A stretch of DNA of 36,783 nucleotides from an uncultured Alteromonadaceae bacterium (GCA_950073835.1 CATMRP010000029.1:1-36783), one strand, 5' to 3'. Positions 1 to 9,427 are shown, counted from the stretch's first letter. Numbers and translations are program-made. The notes: generated by a model from the letters alone, not told the origin.

Positions 1-329
1 TTTACCTGGTAATCGCCTTCATCAGTGCCAGGGCGAAATTTAATCTCCTTGACCTGAATTTGCTTCTGTTTTTTCTTTTGCTCTTTCTGAGCCTTCGATT
101 TTTCGAAGAGGAACTTGCCGTAGTCCATAACTTTACAGACTGGCGGCTCAGCGTTCGGACTAATTTCAACAAGATCTAAACTTGCTGCTTCGGCGGAACT
201 CATTGCTTCATTTATCGAAACAACGCCTACCTGGCTTCCATCAGCGCCAATTAAGCGCACTTCTCTTGCAGTAATTTCATCGTTAATCCGGGCTTTATCA
301 CCCTGAGCCTTATTGTTAGCGCCTTTAAT
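1..329 (-). CDS. infC: translation initiation factor IF-3 (N-terminal part, cut by window edge)
   Basis: About 109 N-terminal codons are present; the rest lies beyond the left edge. IF-3 binds the 30S subunit and monitors start-codon selection. The translation contains the strongly conserved IF-3 stretches [12 protein letters not shown] and MDYGKF, then a lysine-rich linker and the start of the C-terminal domain ([14 protein letters not shown]). No ATG, GTG or TTG fits. The frame opens at an ATT codon (327-329) with GGAGG a short distance upstream on the minus strand, matching the known AUU start of E. coli infC that lets IF-3 repress its own synthesis. It follows thrS, 132 nt downstream. A TATAAT on the minus strand (382-387) could be an internal promoter, but it has no good -35. 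Confidence 0.95.
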   Translation of the reverse strand, partial: MKGANNKAQGDKARINDEITAREVRLIGADGSQVGVVSINEAMSSAEAASLDLVEISPNAEPPVCKVMDYGKFLFEKSKAQKEQKKKQKQIQVKEIKFRPGTDEGDYQV

Positions 330-461
330 GTGCTATTCCTCCAACTACTTTAATCTTTACCTGATTCCCTGTTTTCAACAAATTATATGGAAATCAGACA
401 CTTGCTTATTTGCATAGTACAACGACAGCCACGCTGCATAATTAGATGCGCGAGTATACCG

Positions 462-2378
462 TTATTTGATGATTTTTCCAGCGATTTCTTCACCCGCCAG
501 CGTAATAAAGTCTTCTAAAGGCATACTGCCTAAATCTTCACCACGACGAGAACGCACAGCAACCTTGCCTGCTTCCATTTCTTTATCGCCAACCACCAGC
601 ATATAAGGTACGCGTTTTAGCGTATGTTCACGAATTTTAAAACCAATCTTCTCATTTCTCAAGTCGGTCTTCACTCTAAAGCCCTGAGCTTGTAGCGAGT
701 CGACCACCTGTTTTGCATATTCGGCCTGGTTATCGGTAATGTTCATCACCACCATTTGCTTAGGCGCCAGCCATAAAGGGAAGAAGCCTGCATACTCTTC
801 GGTAAGGATACCGATGAAGCGTTCCAGAGAGCCCAGTACCGCTCGGTGAATCATTACCGGTACCTTACGCTCACCGTCTTCTGCCACGTATGACGAACCT
901 AAGCGGCCTGGCATAGAGAAGTCGGCCTGCACGGTACCACACTGCCATGCGCGATCCAGACAGTCATACAGGGTAAACTCAATTTTCGGACCGTAGAACG
1001 CGCCCTCACCCGGCAAGTATTTAAATTCAATATTTTTGCTGTGCAGTGCGTCGGCCAGGGCTTTTTCAGCTTTGTCCCAGATTTCGTCGCTACCGACCCG
1101 TTTTTCCGGACGGGTAGACAATTTAACTTCAATTTTTTCAAAGCCAAAGGTGCCGTAGGCATCGTAGATCATGTCGATACAGCTACACACTTCGTCGAGC
1201 ATCTGTTCTTCGGTACAGAATATATGCGCGTCATCCTGGGTAAAGCCGCGTACCCGCATTAAGCCGTGCAGTGCACCGGAAGGTTCGTTACGGTGACAAC
1301 AGCCAAACTCAGCCATTCGTAATGGCAGGTCGCGGTAAGACTTTAGACCCTGGTTAAAGATCTGCACGTGACCCGGACAGTTCATGGGCTTAATGGCATA
1401 TTCACGCTTTTCTGATTCGGTAGTGAACATGTTTTCGGCGTACTTGTCCCAGTGTCCGGATTTTTCCCACAACGTGCGGTCCATCATCAATGGCCCTTTC
1501 ACCTCGTCGTAAGCATATTTACGCAGCATATCGCGAACGTATTTTTCCAGTTCGGTATAAATAGACCAGCCATCGTTATGCCAGAACACCATGCCTGGTG
1601 CCTCTTCCTGCCAATGGAACAGATCCAGCGTTTTACCGATTTTACGGTGATCGCGCTTTTCTGCTTCTTCCAGACGTGTCAGGTAAGCTTTTAACTGTTT
1701 CTTATCTGCCCAGGCGGTACCATAAACCCGTTGCAGCATTTTGTTATCGCTGTTGCCACGCCAGTAAGCACCGGCCACTTTCATCAGTTTAAAATGATGG
1801 CAAAACTTCATGTTCGGTACGTGAGGACCACGACACATATCCACGTATTCTTCGTGGTGATACAGGCCTGGCTTGTCATCCTGGCTGATGTTTTCATCCA
1901 GAATTTCAATTTTGTAAGGTTCATGGCGCTCTACAAACGCATCACGGGCTTCCTGCCAGCTAACGGTTTTCTTAACCACGTCGTAGTTAGTCTTAGCCAG
2001 TTCCAGCATGCGCTTTTCAAGCTGCTGAATATCTTCCTGGGTCAGCGAGTGCTCCATATCCACGTCGTAGTAAAAGCCGTTGTCGATAACCGGACCAATG
2101 GCCATTTTAACATCCGGATAGAGCTGTTTAATGGCATGCCCTAATAAGTGCGCACAGCTATGGCGAACAATTTCCAGTCCTTCTTCGTCTTTAACGGTGA
2201 GGATCTGTAAATCTGCGTCGTGTTCAATGATATCAACCGCGTCAACCAGTTCGCCATTCACTTTACCGGCAACGGTGGCTTTGGCCAGACCAGGGCCGAT
2301 ATCATTGGCGATATCTAAAACTGAGACAGGGTTATCGAAAGAGCGCTTGCTTCCGTCAGGAAGAGTAATAACTGGCAT
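462..2378 (-). CDS. thrS: threonyl-tRNA synthetase
   Basis: Charges tRNA-Thr with threonine in the cytoplasm. The 638 residues compare with 642 in E. coli. Domains in order: TGS (about 1-61); editing domain with HxxxH at H73/H77 and a later CRGPH motif; class II catalytic core with MNCPGH, whose Cys334 is the zinc ligand, and [13 protein letters not shown]; and a C-terminal anticodon-binding domain ending with [10 protein letters not shown]. The ATG at 2378 has AAGGAT five bases upstream. Gene order thrS-infC is the classic gammaproteobacterial arrangement, usually continuing to rpmI-rplT, here off the left edge. The leader carries a hairpin and a promoter that are listed separately. Confidence 0.98.
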   Translation of the reverse strand: MPVITLPDGSKRSFDNPVSVLDIANDIGPGLAKATVAGKVNGELVDAVDIIEHDADLQILTVKDEEGLEIVRHSCAHLLGHAIKQLYPDVKMAIGPVIDNGFYYDVDMEHSLTQEDIQQLEKRMLELAKTNYDVVKKTVSWQEARDAFVERHEPYKIEILDENISQDDKPGLYHHEEYVDMCRGPHVPNMKFCHHFKLMKVAGAYWRGNSDNKMLQRVYGTAWADKKQLKAYLTRLEEAEKRDHRKIGKTLDLFHWQEEAPGMVFWHNDGWSIYTELEKYVRDMLRKYAYDEVKGPLMMDRTLWEKSGHWDKYAENMFTTESEKREYAIKPMNCPGHVQIFNQGLKSYRDLPLRMAEFGCCHRNEPSGALHGLMRVRGFTQDDAHIFCTEEQMLDEVCSCIDMIYDAYGTFGFEKIEVKLSTRPEKRVGSDEIWDKAEKALADALHSKNIEFKYLPGEGAFYGPKIEFTLYDCLDRAWQCGTVQADFSMPGRLGSSYVAEDGERKVPVMIHRAVLGSLERFIGILTEEYAGFFPLWLAPKQMVVMNITDNQAEYAKQVVDSLQAQGFRVKTDLRNEKIGFKIREHTLKRVPYMLVVGDKEMEAGKVAVRSRRGEDLGSMPLEDFITLAGEEIAGKIIK

Positions 2379-2395
2379 GAAATATCCTTACAGTG

Positions 2396-2416
2396 GTGAC
2401 ACCTACTCTGTGCCAC
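2396..2416 (-). promoter_or_regulatory. candidate ThrRS autoregulatory hairpin in the thrS leader
   Basis: Read on the minus strand, GTGGCAC and GTGTCAC form a 7-bp stem (one G-U pair) around a 7-nt loop AGAGUAG. The stem ends 6 nt before the AAGGAT ribosome-binding site. If numbered as an anticodon loop, the middle triplet is AGU, which carries the G35-U36 used by threonine anticodons. E. coli ThrRS represses its own mRNA by binding an anticodon-like hairpin just upstream of the ribosome-binding site. Position, size and loop fit that model. The residue before the triplet is G rather than the usual U33. Confidence 0.5.
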
Positions 2417-2483
2417 TTGTGTTAACGTCTGATGTGAAAATACCGCCGACCGCGGCTAAGGGTAAGTACCCAATAAGGCTCGG

Positions 2484-2511
2484 ATTATAACCATTGAGAC
2501 GCCACATGCAA
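2484..2511 (-). promoter_or_regulatory. sigma-70 promoter for thrS
   Basis: On the minus strand there is a perfect TATAAT (2484-2489) and an upstream TTGCAT (2506-2511), separated by 16 nt. Transcription would begin near 2477, giving a leader of roughly 100 nt that includes the hairpin at 2396-2416. Confidence 0.65.
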
Positions 2512-2519
2512 TGGCTGAG

Positions 2520-2750
2520 TGACCGCTTTGGTGGTGATTTAAGCCCACGCTGTAATTTCGCCAGTTTTTTCACCTGTATTTGCGTCTTTTTTTGCCGGTT
2601 AACATTGTTTACCGCGGACCACAACAAATTATTTATGAATTTTAAATAACCATATTGAAATAAATTATTATTTTTTCTGCAACTCAATCTAAAAATTTAG
2701 ACTTTAGTTTAATGCGGCAACATTTTTCTCTTATTAACAGCAGGAAAGCT
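2520..2750. other. AT-rich spacer between the thrS promoter and the metallophosphoesterase gene
   Basis: This is the rest of the non-coding stretch 2379-2750. It is strongly AT-rich toward the right. A palindrome TCTAAA-AA-TTTAGA at 2688-2701, 49 nt before the lipoprotein start codon, could be an operator or part of a promoter. No convincing -35/-10 pair and no small gene were found. Confidence 0.3.
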
Positions 2751-4724
2751 ATGAACGCATTAACCATAAAAACTTTAATACCTTCTTTGCTGGCAACAGC
2801 AGTATTAGCTGGATGTGGTGGTAGTGACTCATCTCCCACATCGCCAGTCGCCTCTCCCACCGAAACCCCTGCCGAATCAGCGCCACCAACACCGGAGCCG
2901 TTCACTATCGGGCTGCTGCCTGATACCCAGGGGGGGAGCGACGCCAACGGCCAGGCCCATGTGGCGGTCTATCCGATGCGTGAAGTGCTGGCCCACCAGG
3001 TGGCAGAAGGTGTGGATATGGTCATCGCCGTGGGCGATTTAACCGACAATGGTTCAGACATTGAGTTTGCCGAATGGCGTTCGGTTGCCGATGCATACGC
3101 AGAGCAAGGCATTGAATTTATGCCATTAATGGGCAACCACGAAACCAGTTATGCTTATACCTATAACTGGATCGAGAACATGAAACACTTCATTCCCCAG
3201 GATGCCGTGCACATGCCGGATTATGAGTGGATTAACTATTATGTTATTCGCGATAACGTGCTGGTTTTTGCCCTCGCCTATTATAATTTGCCAGTGGCTT
3301 TTGAATGGATTAAAGAAACCGTTGAAGCAACCAACGATATCGACCATATTGTTGTGGCCAGTCATGATGGTCTGATTGGTGCCAAATATGGTCAGACCCG
3401 CGAACAGATTGTGGATGGCACAAAAGATGACGACTGGGTGTACTCAGTACAACCACAAATCCGCGAGTTTTTTGCCGATCACGACGTCATTTATGTCCAG
3501 GGCCATGAACACCAGTATCAACGTTCCCTGGTGAGCGCTAAAACAACGCTACAAACCCTGCCTTCCAGCTCGACTCCAACCGGCGGTAATTACCGCATGG
3601 ATACTTATACCCAGATCATGTCAGGGAATGCCTCCTACAAAGGGTATGAATTCCGCTACGGTGAGCGTGAGCTGGTGCAGATGATCGTGGCCCAGAAAAA
3701 CGCAACGATGGAGCAAGGCTCTACGCATTTTGACGTTAATTCAGCGCTCCTGACTTTTGCCGGCGAACGTGTTGACTATCAGGCTTACTATGCACCGCAC
3801 ACGGCCACGTCGAATGACCCCGACCAGGATTTCACCGCCGAATGGCACCTGATGGATAAATTTTCCAGAACCAAAAACCGCTGTGAATCGGTGATTTACC
3901 CCAATTCCATTTTATCCGACACCCGCCCGGTACTGGTTTTTCAAACCCGCTACATGACCAATGAGTGTTATGCCGATGACGGCAGTTATGTCAACCTGGT
4001 TGGTGGTCAGAACGATACTTTCAACCGTACCGATACCCGCACCAGAGACATGAGCTTTACACCGGGTATTACTCGCGCAGAGTCTATGAACGATCTGTTA
4101 CGTTTGGCTTACCAATGGTTGTATCAGGTCCATGAAAGCTGGAGCCCTAACCTGAATAGTCCGGTTCGTGTGATCCCGGATTATGACTCTGGTGAACTAC
4201 TGATCCCCGAAACCACTATCGATCTTAAGGAACATGTCACCCTGAGCTGGCAGTCGGGTGAAAATACGGCTTCAGACGTTCTTATTATCAGCGGCACACA
4301 AAACCAGACCGGGGTTTATCAGGATGATTATGGCGTGGAAAAAGACATTGAAGCAGACAGTGGGTTAGCCACTTCCCAAACTGATGGTGGCGCTAAGCAG
4401 GCCATTATATTGCCATCCACCGCCAGCAAAGACTGGGACATCAGCACTGCCCTGAGCGATCCTTTTGCCGTTCAGTTTACCGGAGCTGAATCATTCGATG
4501 CCACAACCGTTACCCTTGGGATGCTCAATAATGGCGAATGGCAGTCGATAGCTCCGCCAAACTGTGTGGTGGACTCAGCATGGACAGACAGCTATCTGGC
4601 AGAACCGCCGGTGCGGGACGCTGAATGCGAAGATTATCCCTTAACGGGCTACGACAGCGCATTTGGTAATCGCTGGTGGGTAGTGCTGAACAAGGATGCT
4701 GAAATCGCGTTGCTTAATCAGTAA
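2751..4724 (+). CDS. calcineurin-like metallophosphoesterase lipoprotein
   Basis: A 657-residue predicted lipoprotein: charged start, hydrophobic stretch, then lipobox LAGC with Cys22, followed by a Ser/Pro/Thr-rich linker to about residue 50. The binuclear-metal phosphoesterase motifs follow in order: D58 in LLPDTQ, GDLTDNG (95-101), GNHE (128-131), SHDG with H205, and GHEH (251-254). The C-terminal half (about 280-657) is not recognised and may be a beta-rich accessory domain. An upstream in-frame ATG at 2712 exists, but 2751 has AGGAAAG at good spacing and gives a proper signal peptide. Likely an envelope phosphatase or phosphodiesterase; the substrate cannot be told. It stands alone and is followed by a terminator. 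Confidence 0.85.
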   Translation: MNALTIKTLIPSLLATAVLAGCGGSDSSPTSPVASPTETPAESAPPTPEPFTIGLLPDTQGGSDANGQAHVAVYPMREVLAHQVAEGVDMVIAVGDLTDNGSDIEFAEWRSVADAYAEQGIEFMPLMGNHETSYAYTYNWIENMKHFIPQDAVHMPDYEWINYYVIRDNVLVFALAYYNLPVAFEWIKETVEATNDIDHIVVASHDGLIGAKYGQTREQIVDGTKDDDWVYSVQPQIREFFADHDVIYVQGHEHQYQRSLVSAKTTLQTLPSSSTPTGGNYRMDTYTQIMSGNASYKGYEFRYGERELVQMIVAQKNATMEQGSTHFDVNSALLTFAGERVDYQAYYAPHTATSNDPDQDFTAEWHLMDKFSRTKNRCESVIYPNSILSDTRPVLVFQTRYMTNECYADDGSYVNLVGGQNDTFNRTDTRTRDMSFTPGITRAESMNDLLRLAYQWLYQVHESWSPNLNSPVRVIPDYDSGELLIPETTIDLKEHVTLSWQSGENTASDVLIISGTQNQTGVYQDDYGVEKDIEADSGLATSQTDGGAKQAIILPSTASKDWDISTALSDPFAVQFTGAESFDATTVTLGMLNNGEWQSIAPPNCVVDSAWTDSYLAEPPVRDAECEDYPLTGYDSAFGNRWWVVLNKDAEIALLNQ

Positions 4725-4739
4725 GCTGCAAACTGCAAC

Positions 4740-4768
4740 GGCCAGAGCAAATTCTCTGGCCGATTTTT
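4740..4768 (+). terminator. rho-independent terminator after the metallophosphoesterase gene
   Basis: Perfect 8-bp stem GGCCAGAG / CTCTGGCC with a 6-nt loop, followed by GATTTTT. It lies 16 nt after the stop codon and before the convergent DASS transporter gene. Confidence 0.85.
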
Positions 4769-4789
4769 GTGATTGTCGAACAACCTCTC

Positions 4790-6256
4790 CTATTTAAACC
4801 CCGCCGGGAAGCCGTTCAGGTTGAAGCCCCATAGCGCTGGTAATAACCAGTACACCGCCAAGGACAGTAAAATTATCGAAATAAAGTTCATCCAGATACC
4901 GGTTTTAAACATATCGGCAATTTTCAGGTAGCCGGAGCCAAACACAATAGCATTAGGTGGCGTGGCCACCGGCAGCATGTAAGCACAGGAAGCAGCTACG
5001 GTAACCGCCACCATCAGGGTATAAGGATGCACATCCAGCGCCAGTGCCATGGGCGCCAGTATGGGCAGCAGGACAGTGGTAGTAGCGAGGTTAGAGGTTA
5101 TTTCAGTGAGGAAATTAACCGCCGCAATTAAAATCGCCACCAGTAAAAACAGCGGTAAGGCTTCCAGCAATACCAAATGCTGCCCTATCCAGCTGGCCAG
5201 CCCGGATTTCTGAAAGCCGCCGGCAATAGCGATACCGCCGCCAAACAACACGATGGTGCCCCAGGGCATTCTGACCGCTTCTTCCCAGCTCATAATGGGC
5301 TGCGTTTTATCTTTTGAGGAGAACAAAAACAAGGTCGTCGCGGCGGTAATGGCAATAATGGTATCGTCGAGTTGCGGCACAAAATGTTGCATATAAGCGC
5401 GGCATACCCACATCAACGCGGTCCCCACAAAGACCGTGAGCACCAGCTTTTCTTCGTAACTCATGGGCCCTAGGGCTTCGCGCAGTTGGGCAATTTCCTC
5501 ACGCCCGCCCGGAAACTGACTGCCCTTACAGGCAAAAGCCAAGCGGGTGAGGTATACCCAGCATATTATCAGCAACACCACACTGATCGGAAACCCAAAC
5601 ATAAACCAGGTGGCAAAGCTGATATCAATGCCATAAATTTGCTGCAGGATTCCGGCTAGCACCAGATTAGGCGGCGTACCGATAAGCGTAGCCATACCAC
5701 CAATAGAAGCCGAATAAGCAATTGCCAGCATCAGCGCCTTACTGAACTGCTCACCCTCTTTGGGGTTTATTGCTGAATGGCCAAGAAACTGACTCGCAAC
5801 CGCCACACCTATGGGTAACATCATGACCGTGGTGGCCGTATTGGAAATCCACATCGACAAAAAAGCGGTAGACAACATAAAGCCCAGGATAATCCGCGGT
5901 ACGTTACTGCCCACAATATAGATGATAGTGAGTGCAATACGCCGGTGCAGGTTCCAGCGTTCAATTGCAATCGCTAAAATAAAACCACCCATGTACAAAA
6001 AGATGTATTTGTGGCCATAAGAAGCCGTGACATCGGCGATATTCACGCCGCCAAACAGCGGCAACAGCACAATGGGTAACAGGGCGGTTACGCTGATTGG
6101 TATGGCTTCGGTGATCCACCAGATTGCCACCCACAGGGTAGCGGCCAGCACGGCAACGCCCTGCTGACTCAGATTGTCAGGACTGAATCCCAGTAAAATA
6201 CCCAGAAAAACTATCGGGCCAAGACCCAGCCCAACTTGCTTGGTTGAAAGCGCCAT
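4790..6256 (-). CDS. DASS/SLC13 family sodium-coupled carboxylate transporter
   Basis: A polytopic inner-membrane protein of 488 residues with about a dozen hydrophobic segments. It shows the two pseudo-symmetric re-entrant motifs of divalent anion:sodium symporters: GTPPNLVLAG in the first half and MLPVATPPNAIVFGSG near the C-terminus. WWITEAIPISVTALLPIVLL near the N-terminus is also typical. Family members import dicarboxylates such as succinate or malate, sometimes citrate or sulfate; the substrate cannot be fixed here. The frame can start at TTG 6268, but ATG 6256 is preferred. Neither has a clear ribosome-binding site. It is convergent with the metallophosphoesterase gene and divergent from the kinase gene, with no operon partner. 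Confidence 0.9.
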   Translation of the reverse strand: MALSTKQVGLGLGPIVFLGILLGFSPDNLSQQGVAVLAATLWVAIWWITEAIPISVTALLPIVLLPLFGGVNIADVTASYGHKYIFLYMGGFILAIAIERWNLHRRIALTIIYIVGSNVPRIILGFMLSTAFLSMWISNTATTVMMLPIGVAVASQFLGHSAINPKEGEQFSKALMLAIAYSASIGGMATLIGTPPNLVLAGILQQIYGIDISFATWFMFGFPISVVLLIICWVYLTRLAFACKGSQFPGGREEIAQLREALGPMSYEEKLVLTVFVGTALMWVCRAYMQHFVPQLDDTIIAITAATTLFLFSSKDKTQPIMSWEEAVRMPWGTIVLFGGGIAIAGGFQKSGLASWIGQHLVLLEALPLFLLVAILIAAVNFLTEITSNLATTTVLLPILAPMALALDVHPYTLMVAVTVAASCAYMLPVATPPNAIVFGSGYLKIADMFKTGIWMNFISIILLSLAVYWLLPALWGFNLNGFPAGFK

Positions 6257-6445
6257 AAGAAGAAACAACGTATTGTTATGGTAGTAACTTGTTATAAAGA
6301 CAAAAAAAGTGCATTAAATCAAGCGCTCTCGTTTGTTTTACTGAGCTATTTGTCGAGTAAAGACTGCTGATGTTACTGCAAACACCTCAATTGGTTCTGT
6401 CTGGAACTGGCAAACAGGCAAATATATTCCATACTCAGGAAAAGT

Positions 6446-7351
6446 GTGACGATGCATACAACCATGTGGCAATTTATCAGCGAACAAATCAGTGAGCACA
6501 CCGGCCACTTATTTGTCTGTCAGAACCGTCAGCCGGTAGCCGGAGGCGACACCCACCAATGCGCGGTTATACGCGATGACAGCCAGCGCTACTTTGTTAA
6601 ATACCGCCCCCTGACTTCGGTGGACAATACCGAGTTGGACGCCGAAGCGGATGGACTGAAGGCGCTTGCCAGTGCCGCCAGTATTCGTACCCCCAAAGTG
6701 ATTTGTTACGGCGTACTGGAAGAGGATCACCAGATAAATGAGTACCTGGTCATGCAGTACTTAAAGCTATCAAAAAGTGTCAGTGAAGACTGGCTGACCT
6801 GCGGTAAACAACTGGCCCATTTGCACCAGACGACCAGCGGACCTGAGTATGGCTGGCCGCGGGATAATTACATCGGCCGCTCGGTACAGGTGAATACTGC
6901 CACCGACAGCTGGGCGACTTTTTTTGCTGAAAGCCGTATTGGTGCCATGCTGGAACTACTGGCCCGACAAGGCCACGTGTGGTGTAACATAGATGTCTGT
7001 ACTACGCAGATTTACCATTTTCTGCAGGATTATCAGCCACAGCCGTCATTGCTTCATGGCGATCTGTGGAGCGGGAACCTGGGTTTTCATCACCATCAAC
7101 CGGTATTATTCGATCCGGCCGTCTACTTTGGTGACCGGGAGACCGATCTGGCCATGACCGAGTTGTTCGGCCGCCTGCCCGACGCGTTTTACGAGGGCTA
7201 CAACACCACCTGGCCACTCGATGAGGGGTACCGGAGCCGGCGCAAGCTGTACCAGCTTTACCACATCCTTAATCATGCCGTATTATTTGGCGGTCATTAC
7301 CTGCAAGCCGCGCAGGACGACATCGTACAACTTAACCAACAACTACTTTAA
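6446..7351 (+). CDS. fructosamine kinase family protein (YniA-like)
   Basis: About 301 residues, full length for the bacterial fructosamine-kinase/ketosamine-3-kinase family, which phosphorylates sugar adducts on amines and proteins so that they fall off. Visible motifs are the catalytic HGDLWSGN (204-211), the metal-binding DPAVYFGDRETDLAM, and FFAESRIG and LLHGDLWSGN as in E. coli YniA. The start is uncertain: GTG 6446 is 5 nt after AGGA, ATG 6452 lies 11 nt after it, and ATG 6464 begins MWQFIS, which aligns with the YniA N-terminus but has no ribosome-binding site. The DUF3080-like gene starts 10 nt downstream, so the two are probably cotranscribed. Confidence 0.88.
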   Translation: MTMHTTMWQFISEQISEHTGHLFVCQNRQPVAGGDTHQCAVIRDDSQRYFVKYRPLTSVDNTELDAEADGLKALASAASIRTPKVICYGVLEEDHQINEYLVMQYLKLSKSVSEDWLTCGKQLAHLHQTTSGPEYGWPRDNYIGRSVQVNTATDSWATFFAESRIGAMLELLARQGHVWCNIDVCTTQIYHFLQDYQPQPSLLHGDLWSGNLGFHHHQPVLFDPAVYFGDRETDLAMTELFGRLPDAFYEGYNTTWPLDEGYRSRRKLYQLYHILNHAVLFGGHYLQAAQDDIVQLNQQLL

Positions 7352-7361
7352 GGGCAGTTCA

Positions 7362-8408
7362 TTGCAGAAGTCTGGCTGGCAGAACCGTGCCAGGGGGATG
7401 CTATATTCCCTCGCAATTTTAGTGAGTATAACCGCATGTACACCGCATCAGGTGAGCGACGATATCAACGAATACAGCGAACGACTGAGCCGGGTGCTGG
7501 ATACTGAGCTAACTGCCGCCGAAGCGCAGGCAGCAACTGAGTATCCGCAGCGTGAAATGTTGCTGTTGGCGCCTGCGCAGCTGGACATTAACCTGACCCG
7601 TTTCTATCAGTTACAACAATGTGAGCTGGGCAACCTGGTTGCCGAACGCAACACCGCACTGGGCAAAATTCAGCATTACTCCCAGCGTCTGGTATATGAA
7701 CGCCAGCTATTGGCGGCATTATCTGACTGCATCAATTTTGTTAGCCAGCAACACGATGAGGCTGCTCGTGAATTGCTGGCCACTATGCAAACATGGTATG
7801 CGGCCAAGCAGGCAGCCTACCCTGAGCACTGGAGTAATATGCTGATGCTCAGTGACGAGACCCGGGCGGCCTTCAGCCGGCCTCAGCCAGCCCTGCTGTT
7901 TACCGATACCGTGGACATTGCAGGCCAGCTTACCCTGTATCAGCAGCTCGACAGTTACTTATCGCCCGGCGCCGGAGTAGAAACCAGCCCGGAAGCACAG
8001 CTACAGGCGATTGGCGCCATCCGCCTGCCCGCCTCGGTATGGCAGGCTCAGCATCAGATAGCAACGCGCTTACCCACTCTCACCGTACAGCTTGATCCCT
8101 TGCTTGCTGGAACAGCCTGCCCTGATGGCAGTGCCACAGAGCAGGCCAACATTTTACGCAATGTGTTTTACCTGTTTTTTATTGAGCGGATCCAGCCCCT
8201 CGGTGGCCATATCAACGACTTTAACTATCAGTTTGCGCCGCTGCTAAAGAAATGGCGCGAGGAAGAAGCGCTGCCCGAATCGTTCCGGGCGTTTTTAACC
8301 GCCCAACAAACCCGTTTTACCGCTTATCAGCAGGCCATGCAGGAGCATGTGAAATTATGGCAGCGCTTTTTGGGCCGCTGTCGTTTATCCCCCACCGCGC
8401 CCGGGTAA
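7362..8408 (+). CDS. putative DUF3080-like lipoprotein
   Basis: A 348-residue protein with a cationic N-terminus, a short hydrophobic segment and a lipobox SITAC, so probably anchored in the envelope. The rest is Gln/Ala-rich, helical and without catalytic motifs. The opening after the lipobox (DDINEYSERLSRVLDTEL) resembles the DUF3080 family of unknown function. TTG 7362 is chosen because AAGGG precedes it at 7 nt and the extra residues provide Lys/Arg before the hydrophobic stretch. ATG 7398 sits directly against a G-run, leaving no spacing. An open frame extends upstream inside the kinase gene, but a start there would bury the signal peptide. Confidence 0.7.
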   Translation: MQKSGWQNRARGMLYSLAILVSITACTPHQVSDDINEYSERLSRVLDTELTAAEAQAATEYPQREMLLLAPAQLDINLTRFYQLQQCELGNLVAERNTALGKIQHYSQRLVYERQLLAALSDCINFVSQQHDEAARELLATMQTWYAAKQAAYPEHWSNMLMLSDETRAAFSRPQPALLFTDTVDIAGQLTLYQQLDSYLSPGAGVETSPEAQLQAIGAIRLPASVWQAQHQIATRLPTLTVQLDPLLAGTACPDGSATEQANILRNVFYLFFIERIQPLGGHINDFNYQFAPLLKKWREEEALPESFRAFLTAQQTRFTAYQQAMQEHVKLWQRFLGRCRLSPTAPG

Positions 8409-8419
8409 CCGAATAACAG

Positions 8420-9055
8420 CTACACAGTATGTTGCAGCGATAGATAGGAGCCCAGGCCGATAGTAAAGAGAAAACAGCCCCACACCGAGTGCTCAATAAC
8501 TACCACTGCCGTGGAACGGCTTTGAAGATAGCGCATACCGAACATAGCACCGCCCACCGCTGACAGCGCGACTGCCAGCCAGTTGCCGTAAATGGCATGG
8601 GCAAAACCAAATAACAAGGTACTCGCCCCCAGCCGCAATGAATGTGTGGGCAGAATAGTTTTATAGCGGTGAAAGAAAAACGTGCGGTAGATGATTTCCT
8701 GCGGGATCACTGAAAACAGCGGGTAAAGCAGTAAAGTTAACAGCCACAGGGAGGTTTGTTCGGCTGGCCACTGTAAAAATGACTCCGGTAACCAGAAGTA
8801 CACAATGGCAGCAGTTGCCAGCGCCCAGGGTAAAAACAGGCGCAACGAGGCTTTAAGGTGAGGTTTACCTTCCTGCCAGTTCCATAAGCGGACCCGCTTA
8901 AAGGTCTGATCTGACACCAGCAGCCAACAACACACGCCGCCTACTCCCGCCAGCAGCACCAGCAGGTAAGGACCAAATTGTTTGACGCCGGCCAGAAACA
9001 GCAGCGGCAGGACAATAAACAGGCTCAATAACTCTAGCCAGCGTTTTGCATGCAT
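8420..9055 (-). CDS. CPBP-family intramembrane metalloprotease homologue
   Basis: A 211-residue membrane protein with about six hydrophobic segments. The Rce1/CPBP motifs are visible: IPQEIIYRTFFF (motif 1), FGFAH (motif 2) and IEHSVWG (motif 3). Motif 1 usually reads EExxxR and the first Glu is catalytic in Rce1; here it is Gln (QEIIYR). The protein may belong to a subgroup with a natural QE form, or may have lost or changed activity. Family members cleave prenylated proteins, process bacteriocins or act as chaperone-like membrane proteins. It is convergent with the DUF3080-like gene, only 11 nt apart, with no terminator visible. Confidence 0.8.
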   Translation of the reverse strand: MHAKRWLELLSLFIVLPLLFLAGVKQFGPYLLVLLAGVGGVCCWLLVSDQTFKRVRLWNWQEGKPHLKASLRLFLPWALATAAIVYFWLPESFLQWPAEQTSLWLLTLLLYPLFSVIPQEIIYRTFFFHRYKTILPTHSLRLGASTLLFGFAHAIYGNWLAVALSAVGGAMFGMRYLQSRSTAVVVIEHSVWGCFLFTIGLGSYLSLQHTV

Positions 9056-9427
9056 TAACTAACAACCCACAGCAATATGAAAAAAATATGACGTTATGAT
9101 GAATTTTATACTATTTAAAGGTAACAAACGATGAGTTAGCGTTTTTTTTATACTTTTTAACGAACTGTGAAAGCCATCGTTTTTACGGCTACCCGGACAG
9201 GTAAGCTACGCAAAATGTGTGCACACTCGCCGTAAGCGGCTGTCTGTATACCAAAGTGACGGGAAATCAACTGGTTGGCTTGACGGCTTTCATCGACAAC
9301 GGAACCGTTTTAAAGAGGTTAAAAGCGCAATGGCTAAAAGGAGGGGTAAATGCTGCCATGCTCCGGTAAATATTACCGGCCAGTATGCCTGGCCGATGCA
9401 CCGTACGGGTTATTGTTGTGGAAGTTA
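9056..9427. other. non-coding stretch between CPBP and LysR genes
   Basis: A 372-nt gap downstream of the LysR gene and upstream of the CPBP gene. The left end (to about 9180) is AT-rich and likely holds the CPBP promoter. At 9363-9394 there are two perfect hairpins sharing two bases: CCGGTAA-ATA-TTACCGG, and GGCCAG-TATGC-CTGGCC. No T-run follows on either strand. A 50-codon GTG frame (9217-9369) lacks a ribosome-binding site and is not called. No known riboswitch was recognised. Confidence 0.4.

Noticed and set aside
2712-2750. Upstream ATG as start of the metallophosphoesterase
   Set aside because: Would add 13 residues before the lipoprotein signal and lacks a ribosome-binding site; ATG 2751 has AGGAAAG.
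7002-7217. Opposite-strand open frames inside the kinase gene and other genes
   Set aside because: Overlap well-supported genes, lack ribosome-binding sites and have low-complexity, unfamiliar translations.
9217-9369. Possible 50-codon gene starting with GTG
   Set aside because: No ribosome-binding site, no recognisable family, and part of it lies in a hairpin; kept only as a note.
9056-9427. Riboswitch (c-di-GMP type) in the long spacer
   Set aside because: The conserved core and pairing of GEMM RNAs could not be found.
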